NCBI GenBank assembly: GCA_029945375.1
Contig: CM057067.1
Span: 372,001 to 436,000 of the forward strand
Length of the DNA: 64,000 bases
Reading direction: 5' to 3'
Source: Agaricus subrufescens
Lineage: Eukaryota; Basidiomycota; Agaricomycetes; Agaricales; Agaricaceae
In this document: positions 1-11,645 of the stretch, in pieces
Position numbering within the stretch: the first letter of the stretch is position 1
Layout of the letters: the number at the start of each line of letters is the position of its first letter
The notes under the pieces: generated by a model
Database searches by the model: none
Seen by the model: the letters and a program-made list of their open reading frames with translations, nothing else
Told to the model about the DNA's origin: nothing
Made by a program: the position numbers and the translations under genes

Positions 1-436
1 AATACTCCCCCAGTGAACCTTTATAAGTGGTAGTCCTATTCTCTCAGCATGGCGGATTAGGATAGTGGTTAAGCCCTCTGATGAGCCCCTTTAATGTAAG
101 GGTGAAATCTGCATAGTCCTTACGTTGGTAGCAGAATACCTAAGATATTCTGTTATGTCCCTTTTGGTGTAACAGTTATTTGGCTGACTAGGATAGCCAG
201 GTTACAGTGTTGGTTGTCGAAGTAACCCAATAATTACCACTACTATTACAAAGTGTTTAAGCAACTCTTGAACATTTACAAGGGCTATCTCAACCTCTTA
301 TGTCATCACAACCGCAGGCAAGGGTTGAAGGTTGATCAACCACCGAGTGCCCTCATTTGACTCTGCACATCGCCAGGATTGAGAATTTGGTTAGTTTTGA
401 TTGAGTAATCGTACTACAGACATACAATCGTTGTGT
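1..436. other. Left-edge intergenic sequence
   Basis: No gene recognised. From about 230 onward the sequence is related to 4555-4753, so it is the downstream flank of the first DUF6533 duplicate. The first 200 bases have no counterpart that I can see in this window. Confidence 0.5.
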
Positions 437-2082
437 TTATTCTATAACGCTTCTAGGCTTGACATGTGTAGCACCCATGATACGACCACCTTTGTTTGTA
501 GGTAACGCGTTATTTTGCGACTGGGCATATTTCCTTCGTAAGTGTAATATTACTCTGCAGGCCAGAACAGGGCTGAGTGCCCCTTCCAACCTTCGGGGAC
601 AAAAGTCAGAATTGTAGATGCTTTACACTGGTCTGTACAGACTTACAACAACAGCAATATGTTGTAGTCGCTCTGCAAACAGATGTATCTCAGCGGTGAG
701 GTCAGAATGTGTCATGGAACGTGTCTACCTTGCCAATTAACAAGATAACATTCGCAATGGAGACAGCTGTGAGGTATGGCAAGTCCGGAAGATTAGGATT
801 TTGACTGGTTTATGATCCAGATAACAAGTGTCCATTTACCGGCATTATATACATAGAAGCTTATCCCTTCGCATATTCATGTAAGCATGGTGATAGCCCT
901 GAGAAACAAGGTACTAACCGTCACTATACATAGTTCGAAAGAGATCTGAGTCTTTTCCCCACCAGTCTGTTTGGAATGCGTTTATAACTTTTGCTTCCAA
1001 CAGTCTTCATTACACTCACAGAGTGATACCCCCCGAATGAGCATTAAGGCAAGAACGACTATCATCATGATCAAAAATGTATTGATGATCTAAACCATAC
1101 GACGAACTTAAATCATAAGATAGACTCACCGGTGTCAAAGACAGTATGAACTAAAAATGCAGCAGATAGATACATTTTGTCAATCCTCGGGTAGCATCCA
1201 TGCAAAGGCCTGGGAAAGGTAAAGTCTAAAAAGAAGAGAAATTCAAGTTCTTATGCAAAACACCCAAGTCAAACAAGACCTACGGTGTGTATGCTTTAGG
1301 GATGCGACATAGGACCCAATGGTCGAGCATGCTGACATGGCAAACAGTCCAAATAAAAGGTATGTTATGTACTTTCCTTTGGCCCATACAGCCCACGTTC
1401 GAATTGTTAGGACCACTGGTTTTACCTATCAAGACACACGAGGTCCATCTGCTATCAAGATCTCACACTCACAATCAGCAAAGAGCCCAACGGTCATGAA
1501 CAATACTAGTCAGAGTTAGACCGGATGTTAACAATGACAGGATACAATAACGTACTTCCATTGATTTCGTATAAAGGTGCGCATTGCGAAGCAGTATACT
1601 TGCCCAGGATATCTAAAACAGAGTATTACAATAATTTTCGAAAGCCCAATATACCAATAAAACTTACACAGCGGACTTGCACTGCCATAAGCAAGGGGTA
1701 CATAACGCAGAAGTATATACACCACTTTTATTGGCATTCCTTCAGCCTTCCAGACAAACTTGATTTCCGAGTCAAGGTTCAGGAGCCAGTCGAAACACTA
1801 GTAGAGTCATCAGGTTAGGTTCCAATAAGTTTTCCAGATAGTCGCATGTACAGACTATGATTGTGAAGCCGGCCACTAGAGTTCAAACACATGTCAGACG
1901 TGCCTCTAACCTTGCAGTATAATGTGACGTACCGTCAACACACTACAAAATCATCCTCGTGAGTGGTACTCAGAAAGACTATGGGAGAGAGGTTTGGAGT
2001 GAGACGTACAGCAACACTCCTAGAAGCCTGAAGTCCCTTCACAAGCTTTTCGGCCATCGAGAAGGTTGTAGTAGGGTCTGCC
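437..2082 (-). CDS. DUF6533 multi-pass membrane protein, copy 1
   Basis: A basidiomycete-specific membrane protein whose function is unknown. The gene is broken into many short exons on the minus strand. The start is the ATG at 2082 (MADPTTTF). Next comes a helix-like segment (VAGFTIIVCTCDYLENLLE) and then the DUF6533 signature FDWLLNLDSEIKFVW followed by IKVVYILLRYVPLAYG. The protein ends with a typical family tail containing LSPVLACRVILHLRR and a stop at 437-439. Each intron I checked (for example after SPLC, ending TTTAG before ATATCCTGG) has GT-AG borders, and no obvious break was found in the exons read. Not every internal exon was resolved. The copy at 4754-6374 is a close paralogue in the same orientation. 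Confidence 0.7.
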
Positions 2083-3231
2083 ATGCTAAGTGATATCTTC
2101 CACGCAAATTCGTCACTCTAATTCGGAGGATTATATTTATACTAAAGTGAGAGGCATATCAACTTGTTTCAGAAGTTTCTCAATATCAGAAGTCACCCTT
2201 GCCTAGTGATGGTATATTGACATCTGATGAGATGATATGAGAGGTGTACTTCTCATAATCACGTATCACCTTCTTTGTTGGGTTCTAATGGCCGAACTTA
2301 TACCGCACCAGATTACGACACCACAGTACCACTTGGCTTCAAGCAGTTCAATGTTACACTATGGAGATTATGTGTAAACAGTGACTAGACTATTTTTCAA
2401 ACCTGCAATGTGACAAAAACCACCTGGATGTTTTTGGACTTAGTAGAAGTAATTGACTAATGAACACGTTTATCATTCCATTGGAATCGGGCAGGCTAAA
2501 GTCGTTGATAAGATCAAGTATGTCCACTAAACTAACCCACATGAACAATTGATGAAACCGACCTAGTCGCAGGGTGCTCCATGTTGACGGTTACACTTAG
2601 CCTGTCCGTCTATGGGAAAGTCAAAGCAAGATGTGATTCCGCACTGCCTGGACTTTTTCGTTGATCAATAGTAAATTGAAACGATCGGAGTCGTCGGTGA
2701 GGTTATCAGTGATTGATAAGGAGCATTGGGATAATAGGTGTTTCAAAAAATTATAAGTAAGATAACTTATTGGTAGGCTGTGAATCCTTGACACATCAGA
2801 ATGTCGTCAAAGAATCTGATCAGGAAAAATGCAGAGCCTGAGCGATTGTTGTATACTCCTTGTGGTACTGTGACGGTCGCAAAGCGGCTCCGATTAGTGA
2901 TAGAGCAAATAGAGCGGCTGTCTGGCACATTCGCTGCCTCGTAAAAACAATCTCTAGAATTGAGCCTTACAGCGGACTCCTCGTATTTCTGGTAGCCCTA
3001 TTAAATGTTAACTTACAAAGGCAGACCCTGAAGCAGCTCATTGGTAATTGGTACTTGGACAGTTTGCAGATGCTCGCATATCAGCTCCATTATACATTTG
3101 TATTGGCTCCACACTAACGACATCACTACCCTTCCAGTGTGATTGATATCACAAATTAGATGACCGATCTCCAGGATGAACAAGTAGTCACACTGTGAAC
3201 ATAGCATTTCAGCCAAGGGCCATCTGAAGAG
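2083..3231. other. Intergenic; upstream flank of DUF6533 copy 1
   Basis: No complete gene. The part from 2083 to about 2960 is clearly related to 6375-7190, so it belongs to the duplicated unit. The stretch around 2790-2960 has an open minus-strand frame that is interrupted in the second copy, which argues against a conserved short protein. From 2960 to 3231 the sequence is unique within the window. Confidence 0.45.
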
Positions 3232-3408
3232 TTATACAAGTAAATTCTGACCATGCTTGTCTTTCGCTGATAAGAGTTTCTTAATTCCTTCTTCAACGAC
3301 ATCATCGAGAGAGATACGTTTAGTAATCAATTCGTCGATTCCCTTGAGTTTTCCCAAAGCGATCATAGAAATAATTTCTTCATGAACACGATCATACCCA
3401 ATAATACC
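3232..3408 (-). pseudogene. Zinc alcohol dehydrogenase, orphan 3' exon
   Basis: This is a 59-codon open segment starting GIIGYDRVHEEIISMIALGK and ending with a stop at 3232-3234. Its pattern (aliphatic-GYDRVH, then ALGKLKGIDELIT, then LDDVVEEGIKKLL) matches the C-terminal end of medium-chain alcohol/2,3-butanediol-type dehydrogenases. An AAG splice acceptor sits just upstream of 3408. No Rossmann fold, zinc ligands or other catalytic part lies within reach upstream. The sequence there encodes an unrelated hydrophobic frame. I infer a leftover last exon stranded by rearrangement. The family assignment rests on memory of the family pattern. Confidence 0.55.
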
Positions 3409-3790
3409 TTACAATCAAAGACGAGACACCGCATCAAAAGAATATCAGGAAAATTCAAGAAAACAACCCACCAGTGAATGTGATTTCTCGTAACAAAATC
3501 AAGTTCACGCTCATTGTCACACTCTTCTCCCAGATGGCAAGATTTAAATACGTTGCTCTGGTACGCAAACTCAATAAAGAAGCATCCATAGAGGTGAAGA
3601 GGTGACGAGTCCTTCAACAATATGAGGTCAGCAAAACGACCTCGAGGCATCAGAACCAGGAGAAAAGCTGTAAGAGTACCGAGACGACAAAGGCAAAGAA
3701 CAGCAGGGAACCAGATGACGAGAAGATAGAGAGGGATAGAAGCACGAGCATCGAGGGCAGGGTTAGAGGTAACCTTTAGAGGTTTGAGCT
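3409..3790 (-). pseudogene. Hydrophobic fragment, possibly DUF6533 family
   Basis: A minus-strand frame stays open here and encodes two hydrophobic stretches (LYLLVIWFPAVLCLCRLGTL and LTAFLLVL) followed by RFADLILLKDSSPLHLYG. The arrangement resembles the later transmembrane part of DUF6533 proteins, where a lone arginine/lysine-aspartate motif follows a helix. There is no start codon or companion exon, and it runs straight into the dehydrogenase exon. It is probably a remnant. Confidence 0.3.
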
Positions 3791-4753
3791 AGAAACGGAA
3801 GTTTGACCAAACAGTGAGGGAGGAAAACGGGTGATTATTCGATGATTATCCTACTACAGCTAAGCCCTTTAATATACAAGTTCTTCAGCATAGAGAGTCG
3901 AGTGGCGAAAGCCACCGATGACGAAAGAAAAGAAAGAAATTTCGTACCCAATGTCGAACTGGATAGAAAACTTGTCCTCCTCCTCAAGAGGAGAGGACCC
4001 TTCTCTACTCCATCCTCTGGCTGCCAAAGTCTGTCGTACGTCGGGGAGACAAGTCCGAAGGCCAAGAGTGGCCATTTTTATTGGATTTTGTCCCTGCAAT
4101 GACTCAAGACTCGGAAATTAAGCTTGTCTTCAATTTTTTGAGCCGTCTTGAGTGTAGGCCGCTCCACGAAAGTGCTTGGTAGGGAAAAACGAGAGCGGGC
4201 ATTTGGGACAATGGTGGTAGTGGTGAGGGATGGCGATCGGCCGAATCGGGCATAACCGATTACTCATCCCTACAGGGCTTGGATTCCGGTGCCATCAAAA
4301 GCTACATTGACTCCTGGGCCAACAATCTATCAGACAGTTTCAGGTACATTGACTTTAGTACAATCAAACACCTCTGATACACCATGCTATATAGATACTG
4401 GTTCGGATACTAGAAGGTGGTGGTCGGATAGAGTGAACTGAATTGAGGCGATGTACTAGAGCAAATCTGCCAGCGGTGAGGCCAATAAAGCTTGGACAAG
4501 CTCGAATAAGGTTGTGAAGCTACTGCTTGATTAATACAGGGCACTGATCTTCGCTTGTGAGTCACTACCACTGTACTGTTACAAAATATTTAATCGACTT
4601 GGGTATTTACGAGAGCTATCTCGACCTGTTAGGGTTTCGCAGTATGAATATTGATTGAATGCTGTGTCCTCGTTTGACTTTGCACTTGACCAACATTGAA
4701 AACTCAGTTAGTTCTGATTCATTTCTCATTTCACATACTCACAATCGCCACGT
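3791..4753. other. Intergenic
   Basis: Short overlapping frames occur on both strands between 3835 and 4121, but none has family features or a splice partner. A weak hairpin is visible at about 4224-4275 (GGGATG against CATCCC with inner AATCGG/CCGATT). From about 4555 the sequence is the downstream flank of DUF6533 copy 2. Confidence 0.4.
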
Positions 4754-6374
4754 TCATTCCATCGTACTTCTCTGAACGTATGTAGCGCCGATACGACCCT
4801 TGGCATTATTCGTAGGTAATGCATTAATCTGCAGCTGAGCATATTTTGTTCGTATGTGCAATACGACTCTGCAGGCCAGAACAGTGCTAAGCGCTCCTTT
4901 CAACCTTCGGGAACGGATGTCAGTATCTGAGATGCTTTAAACTGGTTTGCACTGACATAAACAGCAATACGCTGTAGTCGCTCTGTGAACAATTGTACCT
5001 CAGTTGTGAAATCGAAATATGTCGTAAAGTGTGTGTACCTTGCCAAACAACAGAACAGCATTCGCAATGGACAGAGCTGTGATATATGGTGTATCCGTAA
5101 GGTTAACGTTTTGACTGGTTATGACTGGGATAACAAGTGTTGATTTACCTGCGTTATATGCATAGAAGCTTATCCCTTCGTGTAGTCATGTAAATATGGT
5201 GAGAACCCCAAGAAACAAGGTACCAACCATCGCTATAGATAGTTCGGAAGAGACCTGAATCTTTACCCCACCAGTCTGTTTGGAACGCATACGTTATTTT
5301 TGATTCTGGCAATCTCCATTGCACTCACAGAACGATACCCCCTGAATAAGCATTAAGACAAGCATAACTATCGTCGTGATCAAAAAAAACGTCCTGAGAA
5401 GTAAAACATAAGGTAGACTCACTTGTGTCAAAGATACTATGAACTACAAATGTAGCAGGTAGATGCAGGCCATCAAACATCGGGTAGCATCCATGCAAAG
5501 GGCTGGGAAAGGTAAATTCTAAGGGAGAGAAATCTTAATCATTGTACGAAACATCCAAGCTTAACAAGACTTACGGTGTGTATGTTCTTCAGATGCTACA
5601 AAGAGCCAAATGGTCAAGGATAGAGCCATGACGTACAATCCAAATAAAAAGTATGTTATGCGCTTTCCTTTGTCCCAGACAACCCACATTCGAATTGTTA
5701 GGACCACTAATATTGCCCATTAAGACACACGAGGCACATCTGCTATTGAGATCTCACACTCACGATCAGCACAGAGCTCAATGCTCATGAAAAGTGCTAG
5801 TCAAAGTTAGACAATGTTAACAACCGGCAAGATACAGTAGCGTACTTGCGTTGATTTTGTACGCAACTGTGCATTCCGAAACAGTATAGTTGCTGATGAC
5901 ATCTAAAATGGAGTATTGGAACTATTTTACAAGCCCAATATGTTGAGTAATACTTACAGAATAGCATCCCAATACCATAACCAAGGGGAAAGTAACGTAT
6001 AAGTAGGTACAGCATCTTGATTGACGTTCCTTTGGAACTCCATACGAACTTGATCTCGGAGTCAAGGTTCAAAAGCCAGTCGAAATACTGGTGAAATTAA
6101 TATTTTAAATTCCAGTAAGTTTGCTTGATAGTCGCATGTACGGACGATAATTGCGATGCCAGCCACTGGGGTCCAGACATAGGTCAGACGTGCCTTTAAC
6201 GTTGCAGTATAATGCGACATACCATAAGCACACTACAAGATCGACCCCGTGAGTGGTATTGAAAAAAACTACAGGAGAGGAGTTCGGAATGAGGCGTACA
6301 ACAATATTTCTAGATGCCTGAGCTCCTTGCAGAAGTTCTTCAGCCGATGAGAGGGATGTAGCAAGATCTGCCAT
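4754..6374 (-). CDS. DUF6533 multi-pass membrane protein, copy 2
   Basis: Close paralogue of the gene at 437-2082. The start is the ATG at 6374 (MADLATSL). The second segment reads GIAIIVRTCDYQ and the third carries the DUF6533 core YFDWLLNLDSEIKFVW and IKMLYLLIRYFPLGYGIGM. The next exon includes a possible N-glycosylation site (NYT) in DVISNYTVSECTVAYKINA. The tail ALSTVLACRVVLHIRTKYAQ matches that of copy 1, and the stop is at 4754-4756. Splice borders shared with copy 1 are kept, so the gene is probably intact. Several small internal exons were not resolved. Function unknown. Confidence 0.7.
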
Positions 6375-7235
6375 ACTGATGGGTCTCTTCTATCCAAGTT
6401 CGTTACTCTAGAGGATTGCATTTATACTAAAGTGAGAGGGAAAAAATCGCCGAAGAGACTCTTCAATATCAGAAGTCGCCTTTGCTCAGACGAGTTGATA
6501 TATTGATATGAGATGAGATGAGATGAGAAGTATACTACTCATGCCTACGTATCACCTTCTTTGATACATGTTGTTCTCTAGTCGTTGAGTTTGTGCCACA
6601 CCAGACTACAACACCGCTTTACTACTTGGCGTCGAGAGGTTCAATGTTACACTATTGAGATTATATGAAGATGCTGATAAGTCACGTTTTCAAAACCTGC
6701 TCAGTAGAAGCAGTTGATTATCATGTCTATAAAAATACGTTCCTCCTTCCATTGGAATCAGGTCGAAGTCGTTGATAAGATCAAATATCTCCTCTGAACT
6801 ACTCTACACGAACAATTGACGAATTGATGATGATGTCGCTTGAGTCGCTCTACACGAAGGTCAAAGTAAGAGAGCCATGTAGGTCTACACTGTGCTTGAA
6901 GTTTCTTCTTGATGAATGACATTGGAGCGGTCGGAGTAGAGTCGTGATAAGTGGCATTGAGATACTATAGGTTGTCTCTAATTACGAGTGGGAGAACTTA
7001 TCCGCAGGCAACGAATCCTTAAATCATCAGGATGTCGTCAAAGAACCTGGTCAGAAAAGATGTAGATCCCTAGACGACTGCTGTACACTCCTTGTAGAAC
7101 AGTTGCAAGGCGGCTCCCATTAGTGGTAGGGCAGAGAAAGACGTTGTCCGACACATTCGCTGCCTTGTGGACACCATCTCTGGCACAGATTCTTAGCTCA
7201 TCGCCGGCATAATTTCTAATCTTCCTCGCATTTTC
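6375..7235. other. Intergenic; duplicated flank abutting a phosphorylase fragment
   Basis: The sequence from 6375 to about 7190 is the diverged counterpart of 2083-2960. At about 7190-7235 it meets the truncated glycogen phosphorylase gene. The phosphorylase frame runs on into this stretch to a stop near 7037, but the added residues do not resemble the enzyme. Confidence 0.45.
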
Positions 7236-8441
7236 CCACTGTGCACGGCCACTTTCATCGTTCCATCTGTCCGCTTGTCCGTAGAAGCGTACATCGTATG
7301 TGACATCAAGTCGAGGTAACTGTCATGATAGTGATATATCATCGTTGATCAATTACGTGATTCGAGTGATGCATACCTCCCATGGATTTTGATGCTCAAG
7401 CCATGGATCAGGAGCCTGATCGCCACACAAATAAGGGTCATGTATCGACCAAATTACAGCTTCTAATACGCACCTCCAGTTGATTTCCCTCAGGAGAGAT
7501 GAACTGTTGGAAGATACCGTATTGATATCTCAAACCGTAACCCCAAACGGGGATTTCCTGGCAGTTGAAATCAAGGTGAGATATCATATCCCCGGACGAT
7601 CGTGGACCACTACAGTACCTGCGAGGCGGACGAATCAAGGTAGCACGCGGCCAAGCGACCCAAACCACCATTGCCGAGGGCAGCATCGCGTTCTTTCTCA
7701 AGAAGATCTTCCATAGTGAAACCAAGTTTTTGGACACCCTCCTCGAATTGTCCTTTGAGACCGAGGTTGAGCAGCTAAGGTTTTAAGGGTATCAGTTGCT
7801 GGGGGTCAGAGCGGCAGTGAGAGATGGCATTACCGCATTGTCGAGAGTTCTGCCCATAAGGAATTCTAAAGAGAGATAGTAGGCGCGTTTGGGGTTTTTG
7901 CGCGTATAAGTGAGTTGAGTCTCGTTCCAGTTGACCTGGAAGTCGGCGATGTCAGAGATATGTTCATTCTAGGCTCGCGCTTCAACTTACAAGGAGATCG
8001 TCCCTAACGGCGAGTGCAGCGGCCTGGTATGCACCAAAATCATCTGCTTTGATCAGCTTCTCGTTCCAAAGCCCTGAGTGAAGGCACTCTACCAAGATTG
8101 TAGGCCTGACGAGCAAGGGATGTCTGGGTGTGGTTAACGAAACTCTTCGTGACATCAGAGACATCTAGCCACAAATTGTTGAGTTATCTACAGGATTAGT
8201 TCATGGCAATGCCTCGGACACACCTTGATCAACCCCGCGCGTTCCAGCCTTCCAGACCTCTTCTTCACCTCTGGGCCATTTTTCTTTCCCAGTCGCATCA
8301 ACGTCAGGAAGATAGCCTGTTCAATGCGCAAGATCAGCTACGACCGACGAACGGCGTGATGAGGGTCTCACCTGTGAGGGTGCGAACGTGCTTCGGCCGC
8401 GCAGGTTTACCGATGGCCTTTGGGTCTAGAGTAGAGGTCAT
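7236..8441 (-). pseudogene. GPH1: Glycogen phosphorylase, truncated 5' fragment
   Basis: Glycogen phosphorylase releases glucose 1-phosphate from glycogen using pyridoxal phosphate. Nine minus-strand exons splice in frame: 8372-8441, 8224-8316, 8093-8164, 7991-8046, 7834-7935, 7619-7774, 7474-7557, 7377-7415 and one ending at 7319. They give the family's N-terminal landmarks in order: [84 protein letters not shown] and PRLDVTYDVRFYGQA. Similarity stops after GRAQW at about 7236. That is roughly 240 of the 800-900 residues usual for the family, so the catalytic C-terminal domain with the cofactor lysine is missing. The exons read are clean, which suggests a recent break. A functional short isoform is unlikely. 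Confidence 0.85.
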
Positions 8442-9005
8442 GATGGAAATGAATGGAAAGGAGGAAACAGTGACGGGCCGGTATTGCAGAAAAGTTCCTA
8501 CTATATATGTCACAGATCGGACATGTGAAGCGATGGTACGTTGTCGGACTGGCGACGTCATGATGGACACACGGCACTCGTATCTAGTTTCAACTCCATA
8601 TCCTATGCCTATCAAGCTTATTTGGTATATAAAACGGCGCTCCTCGTCGGCCCACGGGGCTCTTCATTTCAATTCCGACCTCGGCAGACAGAGCGAAAAA
8701 TTCGCACGTCCGAGGATACAGGCGAGACAAATAGAAAGGTCCCTCTACGGTACCTGGGTTTACGCGTGCACACCTGCAAATCCCTGAACAACGGTGGCTC
8801 TATCATAGGGTTTGAAGGTAGACCCTTGGAAAGAAAATAGCAAAATAATATCATGCACAGACGTGGTTACTAGAGAACTACCTACAAAGTTATCTAAGTC
8901 TTTAAGAGTAAAATCCTCGCTCTCGGAGATATTGCTGGTGTTCTGTTGCATGGGCACCTACTATTCTGTCGACCGACGCTCGCCAAACCGGGGTTGCGAA
9001 CTAAA
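8442..9005. promoter_or_regulatory. Intergenic region upstream of the phosphorylase fragment
   Basis: The region lies between the stop of the 3-ketodihydrosphingosine reductase gene and the ATG of the phosphorylase remnant; both are on the minus strand. On the minus strand there is a TATATAG about 60 bases upstream of the phosphorylase ATG (near 8499-8507) and another TATA-like run near 8622-8635. These may be core promoter elements. Long frames on either strand here look like shadows and show no family features. Confidence 0.4.
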
Positions 9006-10288
9006 TCATTTGTAACCAATAAGCATCTCCCGGAAATACGGTCCTAAACTCACGAAGCCAATCAGATCGTATAATCCATCTATGATCCAGTTATTTTTTG
9101 GAGCAGCTCCGCGCGTTGTTGCCCGGAAAAGGTTGGTAATTAAATCGCCAGCTATGTGTGCCTGTCCTTTCATTACACCTAGTAGGGGAGAATTATGATC
9201 AGTTGCACCGTTCTCATGGAAAACCACAGCGATTGGTCAAGCAGTGAAAAAGAAAAAATACACGTGAGATAATGCCTGAGAACTCCAGTGGAGTTTTAAC
9301 TGGGGCCGAATGAGGATGCGGCCCCCGGTGAAACCCTCTAATCGCCACCAAGCAAGTTACATACCCTGAAGTAATGCCATTGCGGCCTGGTCGGGAGTGG
9401 AACCAGCATCCGTTTCTTCAATTTTGAGGGTTATCTTTGGTTTGCTCTTGTTCTCCTCTTCATATCCTGGGGTATACATAGTCGGAGGGAAATAAATGTG
9501 GACGTCAATTCCGTATAGAATCATTTCCGAATGAAGGGTGTCAGCCAATCCTGCAGCATAGTTGCATTAGAGAAGGAGCTGTTGAACCTGAACCTGGAGT
9601 AGCTTACCCCGGAGAGCGGATTTGGCAGGCGAATAAGATGCATATCCAATAATTGACATGTATCCCAGAACGGATGAGACGAGGGTGATTTTCCCCTTTC
9701 TGGCTTGTCTGACCATCTTTTTAGAGACTGCCTGTAGTCGCGGTCAGTAGATATAACCTCGTGAACCTGTAAAGACTCACCCAAGCTGTCCATGCCTGCA
9801 CCCAATAACCGTCATTCATACCCTTAACCAAATCCTCTTCAGTCATCTCTACGAAGAACTTAGGACGTGATGCTCCAGCACATGTAAATGTGGCATGAGG
9901 TGTTTCGCCGTCGTATGGCCCACATACAGCCTCTAAAGCGTCAGTTGCAGCTTTGGCAGTGTCCAGCGCGAAGGAATACGCGTGGAACTTCTGATTTGGT
10001 GTCTGCCTTTCCGCCTAGGACACTTCCGGTAACCATAGGTAGCACGACGTGGCAACTAAACCGTACCTCAATTTCCTTGAGTGCTGCATCCAGTCTCTGT
10101 TGCGAGCGTGCAACAATCGAGACATTGGCGCCTTTTCGCGCAAGAAGTTTCGCAAGGGATAATCCGAGTCCAGCACTTCCTCCCGTGACATAGCAATGCT
10201 GAATGTCAAGTGAGTCATCGGTGAGCCAGCAGACGTGAAGACAGACCTGGCCGTCGGGATTCCATTTCGTCGAGAAAAGGCCGAACAT
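9006..10288 (-). CDS. TSC10: 3-ketodihydrosphingosine reductase
   Basis: A short-chain dehydrogenase that reduces 3-ketodihydrosphingosine to dihydrosphingosine with NADPH in the ER, the second step of sphingolipid synthesis. Six exons (10247-10288, 10067-10198, 9781-10014, 9608-9731, 9365-9550, 9006-9178) join in phase to 296 residues; the yeast enzyme is about 320. The cofactor motif TGGSAGLG follows HCYV. FTCAGASRPKFFVEMTEEDL marks the central region, and LVSS with YSPAKSALRGLAD gives the catalytic Ser and Tyr-x-x-x-Lys. The segment GIDVHIYFPPTMYTPGYEEE is characteristic of this family rather than of general SDRs. The C-terminus (DGLYDLIGF onward) differs from the usual ending, so the last residues are less certain. 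It appears intact and is a housekeeping gene. Confidence 0.9.
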
Positions 10289-10857
10289 GATCGAAACGGA
10301 CTATTGAATGGTTATTGAATAGTCTGGTCGATCCAGGGGGGCTGCCACCCGAGCAAGCCGTGCAGCATTGTCGCGGGAAATTGCCTATTTCGGTGGTCGA
10401 TCAACCAGCAAGTAGCAGCCCGGTTGATGGCTCGTCCCAGGCGAAGCCGAGAATCGCACGCCTGGCCCGTCCGAGCGACCTTCGGACGTTTCTTCTGCCT
10501 CTCTTAGAGCCGTACAGGACTCGAACTAGACGCTGTCTTGAATATCCGAGGTCGGAATACAGCCTGTGGAGCGACATTTTCCTTCTGCCAATACTGGATC
10601 AATAAATTCCTCCGAGAGCGATTTTTGTGATGCCAAGACAATTGTTGATTGTCTTATGACCCCCTAATGCTCTGACTGAAGCATCTGTCGTGCCCAAGCA
10701 TTTTCGCCGACCTCGAAACGCCTATGCCTCGCTGTTCGTTCGGAAAATCAACTCTGATATCATGATATACACAAGGCTTCTCCGTATCAGCTTGCTCCAC
10801 TGGCAGAAAAAATGTATAAAACCTCTACCGTCTCGTCCTCGAGAGAGTCGAGCAAAG
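10289..10857. promoter_or_regulatory. Divergent promoter region, TSC10 / AA9 gene
   Basis: The region separates two divergent starts at 10288 (minus) and 10858 (plus). A clear TATAAAA at 10815-10821 lies 37 bases before the AA9 start codon. A plus-strand frame at 10690 runs into the AA9 frame but would place the signal peptide internally, so I take the downstream ATG. No other site was identified. Confidence 0.5.
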
Positions 10858-11645
10858 ATGAAGCTTTTGTGTCTCGCTAGCCTCGCCATCCTCTCCCAGA
10901 GCGTTTCCGCCCACTACATTTGGAACAACCTCATCTATGGCAGTAGCACGAGCAGTGCTGCCATTCGCATGCCCGTCAGCAATTCTCCTGTAGAGGACGT
11001 GACTTCTGTTGACGTTCGTTGCAACGCCAACCCGGGCAAAGCTTCACAAACGGTCACAGTCGCAGCTGGATCTACCATAGGCTTCGACCTTGACAACACA
11101 CTTTACCATCAAGGTCCCGCCGCCATCTACCTAGGCGCCGCTCCCGGTTCAGTTGCCGACTGGGATGGCTCTGGCAATGCCTGGTTCAAGGTTTGGCTTT
11201 TCTCCATCTTCCGTGTTGAAAATGCAATGCAGGTTACTGAATCCGTATTGGTTTTTTCTACAGATCGCTGAATGGGGCGCCACTTTTAACCCCTTCGGAT
11301 TCACTGATTTCAACAAGAACCAGTTGACCACAACGATCCCGGCCAACACCCCTCCTGGAGAATACCTCGTTCGCATTGAACAAATCGCCCTACACGTCGC
11401 GGGTGCTCCCCAATTTTACATCTCTTGTGCCCAAGTTAGCATCACAGGCAGCGGAACTGGAAATCCTTCCAAAGTCGCTATTCCAGGCTCTGGGTATGCT
11501 ACTGCTAATGGTCAGTGTTTTAGTCCACAATATTTGGTGGCTTGTCCTCATATTTCTGTTCAAAGACCCTGGTTTGACCGTCAACATTTACTATCCTGTC
11601 CCTACTTCTTACACCGTCCCTGGACCGAGGCCTTGGACTGGGTGA
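10858..11645 (+). CDS. AA9 lytic polysaccharide monooxygenase
   Basis: A secreted copper enzyme that oxidatively cleaves cellulose or related glucans during wood or litter decay. Three exons (10858-11190, 11264-11510, 11566-11645) splice in phase to 219 residues. Residues 1-18 form a signal peptide ([18 protein letters not shown]), and cleavage leaves His19 (HYIWNN) as the N-terminal histidine of the copper brace. A second histidine occurs in [12 protein letters not shown]. The late motif [21 protein letters not shown] carries the Gln and axial Tyr typical of AA9. The chain ends soon after [15 protein letters not shown] with no linker or CBM1 cellulose-binding module, so it is a compact single-domain member. 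A TATA box lies 37 bases upstream. Substrate and regioselectivity cannot be read from sequence alone. Confidence 0.92.

Noticed and set aside
3835..4121. Four overlapping short frames on both strands
   Set aside because: Overlap on both strands with charged low-complexity content is typical of non-coding DNA; none has a supporting motif.
8203..8787. 194-codon plus-strand frame
   Set aside because: It is a shadow of the first exons and promoter of the glycogen phosphorylase fragment on the other strand.
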